DNA of 7,965 nt from Acidobacteriota bacterium (GTDB lineage Bacteria; Acidobacteriota; Terriglobia; Terriglobales; Acidobacteriaceae), in NCBI GenBank assembly GCA_021810735.1, contig JAJZIF010000157.1, positions 1-7,965 on the forward strand, read 5' to 3'. Every line of letters begins with the position of its first letter. Within the stretch, counting starts at the first letter, position 1. The position numbers and the translations under genes are program-made. The notes beneath the pieces were generated by a model. The model was not told the origin of the DNA and ran no database searches. It worked only from the letters and a program-made list of their open reading frames with translations. Positions 1-6,161 of this stretch are shown one piece after another.

Positions 1-109
1 CCGCGATTCTAGCATACACAGCCTGATAATCTCTTCTTATCGGGTGTTATGGAACCTCTTTGTTTTGCGCGTTCGCGCATTCACGCCGTTCTCGTGCTAT
101 CCTCTTTCC

Positions 110-670
110 ATGCCCGCCAAGCCTCGATGGCACGCCGATGTCGCGAGAATTCGGGCCACCGTGTCCAGTCTGTCCGCCCCTTTCCTCGATCGGCCAGCCA
201 TGGAGCGCCTCTTCGGCGTGCAGTCGCGCCAGGCCAACAACCTGATGCGTGGACTCGGCGGCTACAAGGTGGGTCCCGCCGTGGTCATCCGCCGCGAAGA
301 CTTGTTGCTCCAGCTCGACCGCCTGGCCGGCCCGCGCGGCTACGCCGCCGAAATCCGGCGGAAATCCCATGTGGTCGAGGAACTCGATGGACTGCGATCG
401 GCCAGGCGGCCGCGGCGCGTCCCTGCCCCGCCCCGGCCGGGCAGGTCGACTTCCCTTCCGGACGGCGTCCGTCTCTCGGCTTCGGGTCGGATGACGATCG
501 CCTTTCGTTCGCCGGAGGACCTGCTCGGCCGCATTCTGGGCCTGGCCCAGGCCGCCTCCAGCAACTTTGCCGCCTTCGCTTCCGCGCTGGAATATGGGCC
601 CGGAGCGGACCCCGCCCCCGCCCCCGAGCGGGAACCGGTGGAAGCAACAGGACAGGAGCGGACCCAGTAA
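110..670 (+). CDS. Helix-turn-helix DNA-binding protein upstream of scpA
   Basis: This 186-residue protein probably binds DNA; no named family is recognised with certainty. Residues about 29-50 read as a helix-turn-helix (RPAMERLFGVQSRQANNLMR), followed by GYKVGPAVVIRREDLLLQLD, which resembles the wing and trailing helix of MerR/excisionase-like domains. A basic, proline-rich linker (about 95-130) leads to a second predicted helical segment (about 145-180, containing RSPEDLLGRILGLAQAASS) and an acidic, proline-rich tail. The ATG at 110 is chosen because the domain begins there and the upstream extension to 44 is cysteine- and phenylalanine-rich and not protein-like. No Shine-Dalgarno precedes 110, and a TATCCT hexamer lies at 98-103, so a leaderless transcript is possible but unproven. 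The stop is 10 bases before scpA, so the two genes are probably one operon. It might regulate the operon or load ScpA on DNA; both roles are inference. Confidence 0.72.
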   Translation: MPAKPRWHADVARIRATVSSLSAPFLDRPAMERLFGVQSRQANNLMRGLGGYKVGPAVVIRREDLLLQLDRLAGPRGYAAEIRRKSHVVEELDGLRSARRPRRVPAPPRPGRSTSLPDGVRLSASGRMTIAFRSPEDLLGRILGLAQAASSNFAAFASALEYGPGADPAPAPEREPVEATGQERTQ

Positions 671-680
671 GGAGTCTTCC

Positions 681-1469
681 ATGGCCGAAGAAACCAACTC
701 GCGGCTCAATATCTCCCTTCCCCGCTATGACGGGCCGTTCGATCTGCTGCTGGCCATGGTGCGGCGCAACGAATGGTCGATCGACGACCTGCCGGTGGCG
801 GAGATCACGCGGCAATTCCTGGCGTACATCAGGGCTGCGCAGGGGATCGATGCCGAACTGGGCGGGGAGTTTGTGGAGGTGGCCTCCTGGCTGGTGCTGC
901 TGCAGTCGCGCAGCCTGCTTCCCTGCTCCGGGTCCGAGGGTCCATCCCCGCGCCAGGAACTGCGGCGCGCCGTTCTCGATGCCGCCACCCTGGCAGCCGC
1001 GACGGAGTTTCTTCGCGATCGAGGAGGCAACCCGAGGCACGGCTCCGGGGCGGCCTCGATCGGCCGCCGCGATTCGATTTTCGATCGGCCCGCCGAGGAT
1101 CCAACCATTGCCGACGTTCTCGACGCAACGCGGAAAGCACTGGAAGCCGCACGAGCAGCAGCTTCCCTTGAGGACGTAGTCCAACAAAACGCCTCTGTTG
1201 CATATCAGATTCGCTGGATCGTGGAAACGCTCGCGACAGTTCCCTCTCGCGTAGCGGTCTCAACTGTCGACTGGTTCGACCTTCAACCGAGCGTGGCCGC
1301 TCGGGCAGCTTTGTTTCTCGCTTTGCTTGAGCTCGCCCGCAAAGGAATTCTCCTGCTGCATCAAGGAGAGACTTTTTCAAGAATACGCGTCAAAACGACA
1401 GGCCAAATTCCAGTGGAAAGCGAACTGCCCGACCTGGCAAACGATCGAATCGGCGTCGGATCCGTCTGA
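681..1469 (+). CDS. scpA: ScpA, kleisin subunit of SMC-ScpAB condensin
   Basis: This 262-residue protein matches the segregation and condensation protein A family. In that family the kleisin bridges the SMC head and neck domains and binds an ScpB dimer to compact and segregate DNA. The N-terminal SMC-binding region shows the family motifs YDGPFDLLLAMV (residues 16-27), the PVAEITRQFL helix (38-47) and GGEFVEVASWLVLLQSRSLLP (from 61). A variable central linker (about 85-160) is rich in Ala, Arg and acidic residues. The C-terminal winged helix includes ALFLALLELARKGILLLHQ and then ETFSRIRVK. Length and both ends are normal, so it looks intact. The ATG at 681 has AAGGAG at 669-674 with 6 bases between; an upstream extension to 567 would overlap the preceding gene and is rejected. 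scpB, its usual neighbour, does not follow; a plasmid-type iteron array begins 125 bases downstream. Confidence 0.93.
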   Translation: MAEETNSRLNISLPRYDGPFDLLLAMVRRNEWSIDDLPVAEITRQFLAYIRAAQGIDAELGGEFVEVASWLVLLQSRSLLPCSGSEGPSPRQELRRAVLDAATLAAATEFLRDRGGNPRHGSGAASIGRRDSIFDRPAEDPTIADVLDATRKALEAARAAASLEDVVQQNASVAYQIRWIVETLATVPSRVAVSTVDWFDLQPSVAARAALFLALLELARKGILLLHQGETFSRIRVKTTGQIPVESELPDLANDRIGVGSV

Positions 1470-1938
1470 TCCCATGCGCGATGCCGAAGCGGATTCAGTG
1501 CACTGCAGCCCCCGCCATTCAGACCGGGGTGGATGTCATGTCCATGCCATGATCGCGCTCTTCCATGCGGCGGCGCAACGTGCCTTCCCACCACCCGCAG
1601 TCGGCTGGAAAGCAAACCCGCAGTCGGCTGGAAACGTTTGAGGTAAGGTGCAGTAACAAAGTGTTTTATTTCGTTAGCCGAGGCGCGTCGTTCCAAGCCA
1701 ACTGCGGAGCTTTCTGGTATTGTCTAGCCGCAGGAAATGTATCCCCGACTTTCCCGCAGTTGGCTGGAAGCCCCAGGATTCGACTTTTTCGCAGCGAGTT
1801 GGAACGAGAGACGAGGAATGCGTCCGGAAGCTCTGAACCAGATCGTATGGAAGCGCGAAGCATCGCGCGCGCCATGCGCGCTATTTCCGCCTCATCCCTT
1901 CCGTTGGGTGCTACATGATCCACAGTTGGGTGCAAAAA

Positions 1939-1960
1939 ATTACCCAGATCGCTGGGTAAT
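1939..1960. other. Palindrome within the iteron region
   Basis: ATTACCCAG and CTGGGTAAT form perfect 9-base arms around a 4-base centre (ATCG). No T-run follows, so a terminator is unlikely. It sits in the gap between the sparse left and the dense right parts of the iteron array. A sequence TGATCCACA at 1916-1924 differs from the DnaA box TTATCCACA at one base. The palindrome could be a protein-binding site or a cruciform at the origin; the function is not known. Confidence 0.5.
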
Positions 1961-1995
1961 AGTAGTTGTTGGCGCAAAACCCGCAGTTGGCTGGA

Positions 1996-2228
1996 AATAT
2001 GCCCGCAGTTGGTTGGAAGAATTAGGCAGTTATGGCTCCATGGTCAGTTTGGCGAAACCCGCAGACGGGTGGAAATAAGCCCGCAGTTGGTTGGAAATGC
2101 CTCCGCGGCGAGTTGGATATCCGTCCGCAGTTGGCTGGAATATGCCCGCAGTTGGTTGGAAGAATTAGGCAGTTATGGCTCCATGGTCAGTTTGGCGAAA
2201 CCCGCAGACGGGTGGAAATAAGCCCGCA
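1996..2228 (+). repeat. Perfect 90-base direct duplication inside the iteron array
   Basis: Bases 1996-2085 are repeated without a mismatch at 2139-2228, an offset of 143 bases. The duplicated block holds two good iterons, two degenerate ones (with the segments GGCAGTTATGGCTCC and GGTCAGTTTGGCG) and the start of a third. The copies are identical, although iterons elsewhere have diverged, so the array grew recently by duplication or gene conversion. Confidence 0.9.
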
Positions 2229-2347
2229 ATTGGCTGGAAATAAACCCGCAGTACACTGGAAATACCTCCGCAGCGAGTTGGAAATCCGTCCGCAGTTGGT
2301 TGGCAGACTTCCGCAGTGGGCTGGAAATATGCCCGCAGTTGGTTGGA

Positions 2348-2373
2348 AATTATTTTGCACTAATTATTGTGCA
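2348..2373. promoter_or_regulatory. AT-rich repeats between iterons and repA
   Basis: Immediately after the last iteron, AATTATTTTGCA (2348-2359) and AATTATTGTGCA (2362-2373) form a direct repeat 14 bases apart. Within them TGCAC (2356-2360) and GTGCA (2369-2373) form an inverted repeat. The segment is strikingly AT-rich against its surroundings. In iteron plasmids this position usually holds the melting region, the rep promoter or the operator at which Rep represses itself. Which of these applies here is inference; no convincing -35/-10 pair was identified. Confidence 0.4.
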
Positions 2374-2473
2374 GTCAATGGCTTACCAATCACTATAGGT
2401 TCTAGGCTGCTTTACAGTTCTTGTTTCTTAGGAAAAGATTACAGACATCATCACCCAGGAGGCCGGAGCTAAC

Positions 2474-4018
2474 GTGAGAAAACAAATCCCGCAGGCGCAG
2501 ACCGCACTGTTGACGATGCCTGATGCTGTTGACCTAATTCGGTTCGAGAAAAATCTGCTTCAAATCGGTTTCTTCGGGTCACACGAAAAACGCGATAAAC
2601 GAACAACGAATAGACGCCGCATCGAACAGTGGGTCAATCGTGATGGGAAAAAGATCAAGGTCAGTGCTGAATTTCGCTCTTCCGATACACTGGGACTTCC
2701 ATCAAGCGTCGATCGTGACAAGTTCATGGCTTTTTCGAAACTAGCTATGGAGCAAAAGCTTCGGAATGGTGTCATTACGAACCCAGTCAGCTTCTCAGGG
2801 TATAGCTTACTGGCAGCCCTTGGATTGTGCGATTCTGGCGAAAACTACGAGGCTTTGAACATCTGGGGCATGAGAATGGCGGATACCACTATCACCTCAG
2901 AGCAGGTCATATACTCGTCCACGCGCAAGAAGTATATGAACAAAACGGTACATGTATTCCGCAGCTTCACGCGCGCCGGAAGCAGCAATTTGGATGGATC
3001 AAATAGGACTGATCGATTTGAAGTTGAACTCGAAGACTGGCTTCTCGAGAACCTCAACGACTCATTCGTCATCCCCGAAGATTTCAACATGTACCGAAAG
3101 CTCAAGCGCCCAACAGCGAAGGGAATCTTCGTCTACCTCTACCTGTGGTTCTACGCGAGTCAAGGCAAGGCGGTTGAGAAGGACTACAACGAGCTCTGTG
3201 CCCTGCTGAACATACGCAGCTATGAACATGTCTCGAAAATCAAGGAAACAATTGGACTCGCCCTTACGGATCTGGTCAATATCGGCTATTTGAAGAGTTG
3301 GGACGTGAAGCCCATGACGACGAAGGACGGATACAAGCTGATCTTCGTACCTGGCCGGGCGATCAAGGAAATGCTTGAGCTGACCCAGCGCAAACAGTTG
3401 GCATTTGCTGCAGAACAAATTGGGGAACCTCTGTCTTCAAAGCAGCAAGAGGCGAAGGACGCGATGCTCGAAATGGGTCTGAGCGACCTCAAGGCCACAG
3501 AACTCGCGCGAAAATATGAACCAATGGCACTGCTTGATCGCGTCGATTATGTGACTTTCCAGATTGGATCTGACCCGAGGGGAAAAATCAAGAATCCCGC
3601 AGGTTATTTCATCAGCTTCGTCGAGGGTCAACAGAAAATTCCAAGCAACTTTCAGACGAGGCGGCAAAAGCAGGCCTTAGAAAAACAACGACGAGAGTCA
3701 GAAGCAGCTCGAAAAACCGAGAACGCTAATGCTTTAGAGAGCATGCAACGTCAGGAGGAGTATCGGACCTGGTGCATATCTCAAGCAGATGACTTCATGG
3801 CACGTGAACTGAGCGGTGAACGCTTAGACAAGAAGCTAATGGAACTTTCCAGCCGACTGCGGAAGGATAAAGCAACAGCGCAGTTCCTGGATGGCTTGAA
3901 GCCGGATGCGCGCCGCCATGAATTGATGAAGTGTCTTCAACGCGAAATCGTTTCCGAGCTACCGCTCCCTTCTCTCCAAGAATGGAAAACAACGAACGTT
4001 CAAGCCGGGTTATTTTGA
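2474..4018 (+). CDS. repA: RepA-type plasmid replication initiator
   Basis: This 514-residue protein resembles the replication initiator protein A family of plasmid initiators, which bind iterons and open the origin. The N-terminal segment DLIRFEKNLLQIGFF (residues 20-34) followed by basic residues and a GLPSSVDRDKFMAF motif (74-87) is the typical first winged-helix domain. A second one spans about 185-300 (FVIPEDFNMYRKLKRPTAKG, then YLYLWF and a GYLKSW turn, ending at VPGRAIKEML). The remainder is charged and helical; residues about 380-425 are rich in Lys, Arg, Glu and Gln and may form a coiled coil, perhaps for helicase loading or dimerisation. The GTG at 2474 is preceded by AGGAGG (2457-2462) and GGAG (2465-2468). 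An ATG at 2516 is a less favoured alternative. The gene lies directly after its presumed iterons and is less GC-rich than scpA. A perfect inverted iteron is embedded in codons about 458-463. Confidence 0.88.
   Translation: MRKQIPQAQTALLTMPDAVDLIRFEKNLLQIGFFGSHEKRDKRTTNRRRIEQWVNRDGKKIKVSAEFRSSDTLGLPSSVDRDKFMAFSKLAMEQKLRNGVITNPVSFSGYSLLAALGLCDSGENYEALNIWGMRMADTTITSEQVIYSSTRKKYMNKTVHVFRSFTRAGSSNLDGSNRTDRFEVELEDWLLENLNDSFVIPEDFNMYRKLKRPTAKGIFVYLYLWFYASQGKAVEKDYNELCALLNIRSYEHVSKIKETIGLALTDLVNIGYLKSWDVKPMTTKDGYKLIFVPGRAIKEMLELTQRKQLAFAAEQIGEPLSSKQQEAKDAMLEMGLSDLKATELARKYEPMALLDRVDYVTFQIGSDPRGKIKNPAGYFISFVEGQQKIPSNFQTRRQKQALEKQRRESEAARKTENANALESMQRQEEYRTWCISQADDFMARELSGERLDKKLMELSSRLRKDKATAQFLDGLKPDARRHELMKCLQREIVSELPLPSLQEWKTTNVQAGLF
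3846..3862 (-). repeat. Inverted iteron inside the repA coding region
   Basis: The bases TTTCCAGCCGACTGCGG are the exact reverse complement of the iteron core. Extended one base to 3845, they match 18 of 18 bases of the copy at 1595-1612. The site lies about 1.5 kb from the main array, in opposite orientation, and encodes part of ELSSRLRK near the RepA C-terminus. It may be a secondary RepA site used for control or plasmid pairing, or a repeat tolerated by the coding sequence. Confidence 0.85.
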
Positions 4019-4138
4019 TGGCCTGCGGAATGCGAGTGGACCGTCGGGCTTAACAGAACCTGGTCCCCGCCCGTTATAACGCCTGTAATCAAGCCCGTGG
4101 ATATGCTCCGGCCGCTGGCTCTTTATCAGGAACGCCAG

Positions 4139-4348
4139 ATGCTTACGAGGATTACAAAAGACACGATGGACAGGAGGACGAGACCCTCCTGGGGATTCGC
4201 ATTGGCGAAGGGTGTTGCCAGCACTTTGGCCAAGGCGGAAAACATTGCGGCTGAGGCCAATAGGACTTTGGCGGCGGTTGGATTTTTTATGCTGGGCATG
4301 GTTGCCTCCAACCTGGCAATCGAAAGTCGGCTTGTGCCAAAGCTCTGA
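4139..4348 (+). CDS. Possible small membrane protein, 69 residues
   Basis: The product is not recognised. From the ATG at 4139 the ORF gives a 69-residue protein: a basic N-terminus (KDTMDRRTRPSW), an alanine-rich amphipathic stretch (about 20-42, GVASTLAKAENIAAEANRTL) and a hydrophobic segment (AAVGFFMLGMVASNLAI, about 43-59) that could span or attach to a membrane. AGGA at 4128-4131 with 7 bases between supports this start over the in-frame GTG at 4097 and ATG at 4103. It lies alone in the 1 kb gap between repA and parA. The opposite strand is also open here (4126-4389), so openness alone is weak evidence. It may be a small plasmid-encoded protein or a chance ORF. Confidence 0.33.
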   Translation: MLTRITKDTMDRRTRPSWGFALAKGVASTLAKAENIAAEANRTLAAVGFFMLGMVASNLAIESRLVPKL

Positions 4349-4730
4349 AACGGGCCTATTTGCGACGCTAAGGGGTCTAGAAGCTCCATTTGTCGTTTTT
4401 GGGATATGTAGTACCCTTTTTTGCTGCCTCAGCAATTCCCTTCCCGCCTACGCATCGTTTGTTCGATGTGGGATTCGCTATGGTTCTGCGGCCGTTCCCG
4501 GCCCGCTGATCCCCTTCCTGCATATGATTGCCGCGGATGCGTTGAGGAGCCGCGGATTGTGAGCAGAACTCAGCGTAGGCCACCCTAATACAACAGTTGC
4601 AGATAGCAAATCCTCCGGTGGCATGACTCGTAAACCCCTGATTTTTAGGCTCCTCCGCGACGGAGCCGGAGCGAATATCAGTGCAAATCGCTTAAGTGCA
4701 ACAGTAGTACTAAGCCCGAGGCAACTGTGC
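4349..4730. other. Intergenic stretch with no supportable gene
   Basis: No frame here gives a protein-like product with a start and ribosome site. The only structure noted is a pair of mutually exclusive short hairpins at 4648-4667 (GGCTCC with GGAGCC, or CTCCG with CGGAG). There is no T-run after them on either strand, so they are not called a terminator. GC content falls toward the end of the stretch. Confidence 0.5.
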
Positions 4731-4862
4731 CTAAGCCCTTTATTTGTTCTAGTACGCTTAACGGTAATACATTACACAACACTACAGTATTACGTCCTAA
4801 GTCTTTTATTTGTGCTAGTATGCGTTGCGGTAATACATTACATAACGGTAAAGTCTTACCGT
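4731..4862 (+). repeat. Two tandem 66-base repeats upstream of parA
   Basis: Bases 4731-4796 and 4797-4862 are imperfect copies of one unit. Each begins CTAAGYCYTTTATTTGTKCT, passes through AGTAYGC and holds GTAATACATTAC at the same place (4764 and 4830), followed by AYAAC; the last 15 or so bases diverge. An additional partial CTAAGCCCGAGG at 4710 may be the edge of a third unit. Tandem repeats ahead of a par operon are typical of centromere (parS/parC) arrays. Confidence 0.75.
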
Positions 4863-4983
4863 ATCACATCGCAAAATATGTTATCTCCTGTGGTACCATA
4901 GTGCGTTTCATATACAACTACGTTATTGGCATACGTGGCTGGCAGGTGTATTGTAAGTTGTAAAGTCACATGTAACACATTAC
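4764..4983. promoter_or_regulatory. Probable partition centromere and operator sites
   Basis: GTAAYACATTAC occurs at 4764-4775, 4830-4841 and 4972-4983. It is a near-palindrome of GTAA and TTAC half-sites, suited to a dimeric ribbon-helix-helix or helix-turn-helix protein. The third site is 57 bases before the parA start. A possible -35 (TTGTAA, 4951-4956) is followed after 16 bases by TAACAC, which would overlap the third site, so binding there could repress the operon; this promoter is weak. Extra half-sites are present: GTATTAC at 4787-4793, inverted to 4764-4770, and ATTACAC after 4983. Confidence 0.6.
4845..4862. other. Short hairpin at the end of the second tandem repeat
   Basis: ACGGTAA and TTACCGT form 7-base arms around AGTC. 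This is where the second 66-base unit departs from the first. The arms carry the GTAA/TTAC half-sites of the neighbouring motif in a different spacing, so this may be a variant binding site rather than an RNA structure. Confidence 0.45.
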
Positions 4984-5039
4984 ATTACACAACACACCGA
5001 GAGCACGCGAACAGGGAAGCGTAAGGGGGAAGCAAGACC

Positions 5040-5717
5040 ATGCCAGTGATCGTCGCAGCAAATCCAAAAGGGGGGAGCGGAAAGTCGACCACGTGCCTCG
5101 TCATCGGCACAACCCTTGCCAGCCAAGGCGCAACGGTGCGAATTATCGACGCCGATCCTCAAAGGACACTTGGCCTCTGGAGCGAAGGAAAGAGCAAATA
5201 TAGTGAAATCGTCGTCGGGCCCACCCCAAACGAGGACCTCACGGTCCAGATAGACAAACTTCAGTCGCAATTCCAGTTTGTCATCATCGACGTACAGGGG
5301 TCGGCCAACCAAGAGATAGTTTCAGCTATGTCACGTGCGGATCTTGTGCTCATTCCCATGCAAGCAATGACCGCTGACGCGCAGGTCGCGACCAGGGCGA
5401 TCCGGTTGCTCCGGACTCAAGAAAATCTGTTCAAGCGCACAATTCCACATGCGATCGTGTTCATGCGTACCAGTCCGATCATCGTGACGCGCGAAGAGAA
5501 GGAAATTCGCCGGAACATCGAAGAGGCGGAGTTGCCCCACTTTACTCGAAGTTTGAACCAGCGAACGGCGTTCTCGCACATGTTCGCTCATAAATTGTCG
5601 TTAGGGGAATTGAATGAGGCCGAGACAAATGGGTTGGAAGCAGCTCAAGAAAACGCTAAAGAGCTTACTGCGGAGATGATCGCGCTTCTCCGCAAGAACC
5701 GGGAGGCGGCTGCATGA
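5040..5717 (+). CDS. parA: ParA-family partition ATPase
   Basis: This 225-residue protein is a small ParA/MinD-type ATPase lacking an N-terminal helix-turn-helix, as in type Ib partition systems. The deviant Walker A is KGGSGKST (residues 10-17), with the signature lysine at 10 and the catalytic lysine at 15. DADPQ (37-41) is the A' motif, and FQFVIIDVQGSAN (78-90) is the Walker B region with Asp84. The later RSLNQRTAFSHMF and LSLGEL segments and DVQGSAN recall the VirC1/ParA branch. In such systems ATP-bound ParA coats the nucleoid and moves plasmid copies bound by the partner protein. AAGGGGGA at 5023-5030 stands 9 bases before the ATG. Its stop overlaps the start of the next gene (ATGA, 5714-5717), which implies translational coupling. 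Repeats at 4.73-4.99 kb upstream are the likely centromere. Confidence 0.93.
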   Translation: MPVIVAANPKGGSGKSTTCLVIGTTLASQGATVRIIDADPQRTLGLWSEGKSKYSEIVVGPTPNEDLTVQIDKLQSQFQFVIIDVQGSANQEIVSAMSRADLVLIPMQAMTADAQVATRAIRLLRTQENLFKRTIPHAIVFMRTSPIIVTREEKEIRRNIEEAELPHFTRSLNQRTAFSHMFAHKLSLGELNEAETNGLEAAQENAKELTAEMIALLRKNREAAA

Positions 5718-6052
5718 CAATCGAGAATGCCTTCACTGATCTGTCTCCAGAATCATTGTCTGCAGACGACTTGGCGGATTTCACACCGAAGCCGCCAGTA
5801 AGGTCATCTGTCGAGCCACCCGCGATTCAGTTGGAGAGAGCGGCTGAGAGCCATGGTTTCACCCTCAACAACTTCCCGGCAGCGAAACGGAAGACACTTA
5901 GAACCGGACGTGTTGCCTCAAAAGACAAGGCGGAGCCCATGTCTCTGCGTCTGCGTGTAGCGGATTGGAACAGATTCTCTACGTTTTGTGAGAACCAGGG
6001 GCTAACTGTCGCTGACGGATTTGCACACATATTGAACAAACTCGGTATATAG
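5714..6052 (+). CDS. Ribbon-helix-helix-like centromere-binding partner of ParA
   Basis: This 112-residue protein is not recognised by sequence family, but its place and shape fit a ParB/ParG-type adaptor. The N-terminal 70 residues are acidic and proline-rich, then basic (AKRKTLRTGRVASKDK, 57-72), and look disordered; such tails often stimulate ParA. The C-terminus reads as one strand and two helices: MSLRLRV (76-82), DWNRFSTFCENQGL (84-97) and VADGFAHILNKL (99-110). This is the order of a ribbon-helix-helix fold, in which the strand contacts DNA in a dimer. GGGAGG at 5701-5706 with 7 bases between supports the ATG, which overlaps the parA stop. VirC1/VirC2 of Agrobacterium Ti plasmids is a known pairing of a ParA-like ATPase with a ribbon-helix-helix protein. 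Binding to the GTAAYACATTAC sites is inferred. Confidence 0.72.
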   Translation: MTIENAFTDLSPESLSADDLADFTPKPPVRSSVEPPAIQLERAAESHGFTLNNFPAAKRKTLRTGRVASKDKAEPMSLRLRVADWNRFSTFCENQGLTVADGFAHILNKLGI

Positions 6053-6161
6053 ACTGAAAAGGCTAAGGCGCAGGGAAGTGGCCCATGAGGTGCCTATAGA
6101 CATGCATTTTGCTAATCCGCGCAATAACAAGACTTCATCAATTGGGTACAAGGGGACTTCC

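Larger units (their letters stand above)
1594..2349 (+). repeat. Iteron array, probable origin of replication (oriV)
   Basis: About 19 clear copies of a 17-18-base repeat, consensus CCCGCAGTTGGYTGGAAA, fill this stretch. Copy starts are 1594, 1617, 1753, 1790, 1980, 2002, 2058, 2080, 2102, 2124, 2145, 2201, 2223, 2245, 2267, 2289, 2310 and 2332, plus one inverted copy at 1691-1707. More degenerate copies are visible near 1920, 2024, 2041, 2167 and 2184. In the dense part (1980-2349) starts are 21-22 bases apart, two helical turns, so bound proteins would sit on one face of the DNA. This spacing, the position directly upstream of repA and the AT-rich DNA at the end of the array are the hallmarks of an iteron-controlled plasmid origin. 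Reading frames that cross it encode monotonous PAVGWK-type repeats and are not genes. The 124 bases between scpA and the first copy hold no gene; a 10-base palindrome CAGTGCACTG lies at 1496-1505. Confidence 0.88.

Noticed and set aside
47..1380. Long minus-strand and alternative-frame ORFs across the first 1.4 kb
   Set aside because: High GC keeps all frames open; these are arginine- and proline-rich shadows of the helix-turn-helix gene and scpA.
1980..2349. Regularly spaced repeats as a CRISPR array
   Set aside because: The gaps between repeats are only about 4 bases, too short for spacers, and they are similar to each other; no cas genes are present.
1737..2472. Overlapping plus-strand ORFs with repeated PAVGWK-like protein sequence
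   Set aside because: They are translations of the iterons in different frames; the protein repeats only mirror the DNA repeats and there are no ribosome sites or recognisable domains.
4010..4435. Minus-strand ORF of 141 codons after repA
   Set aside because: No ribosome site or recognisable motif, and it overlaps the better-supported plus-strand small ORF.
4648..4667. GC-rich hairpin as a terminator
   Set aside because: No T-run follows on the plus strand, and the minus-strand reading is followed by A-rich sequence; two alternative short stems compete.
4623..4963. ORFs across the tandem 66-base repeats
   Set aside because: Their repeated leucine/valine- or serine-rich products only reflect the DNA repeat; the region is better explained as a centromere and operator.
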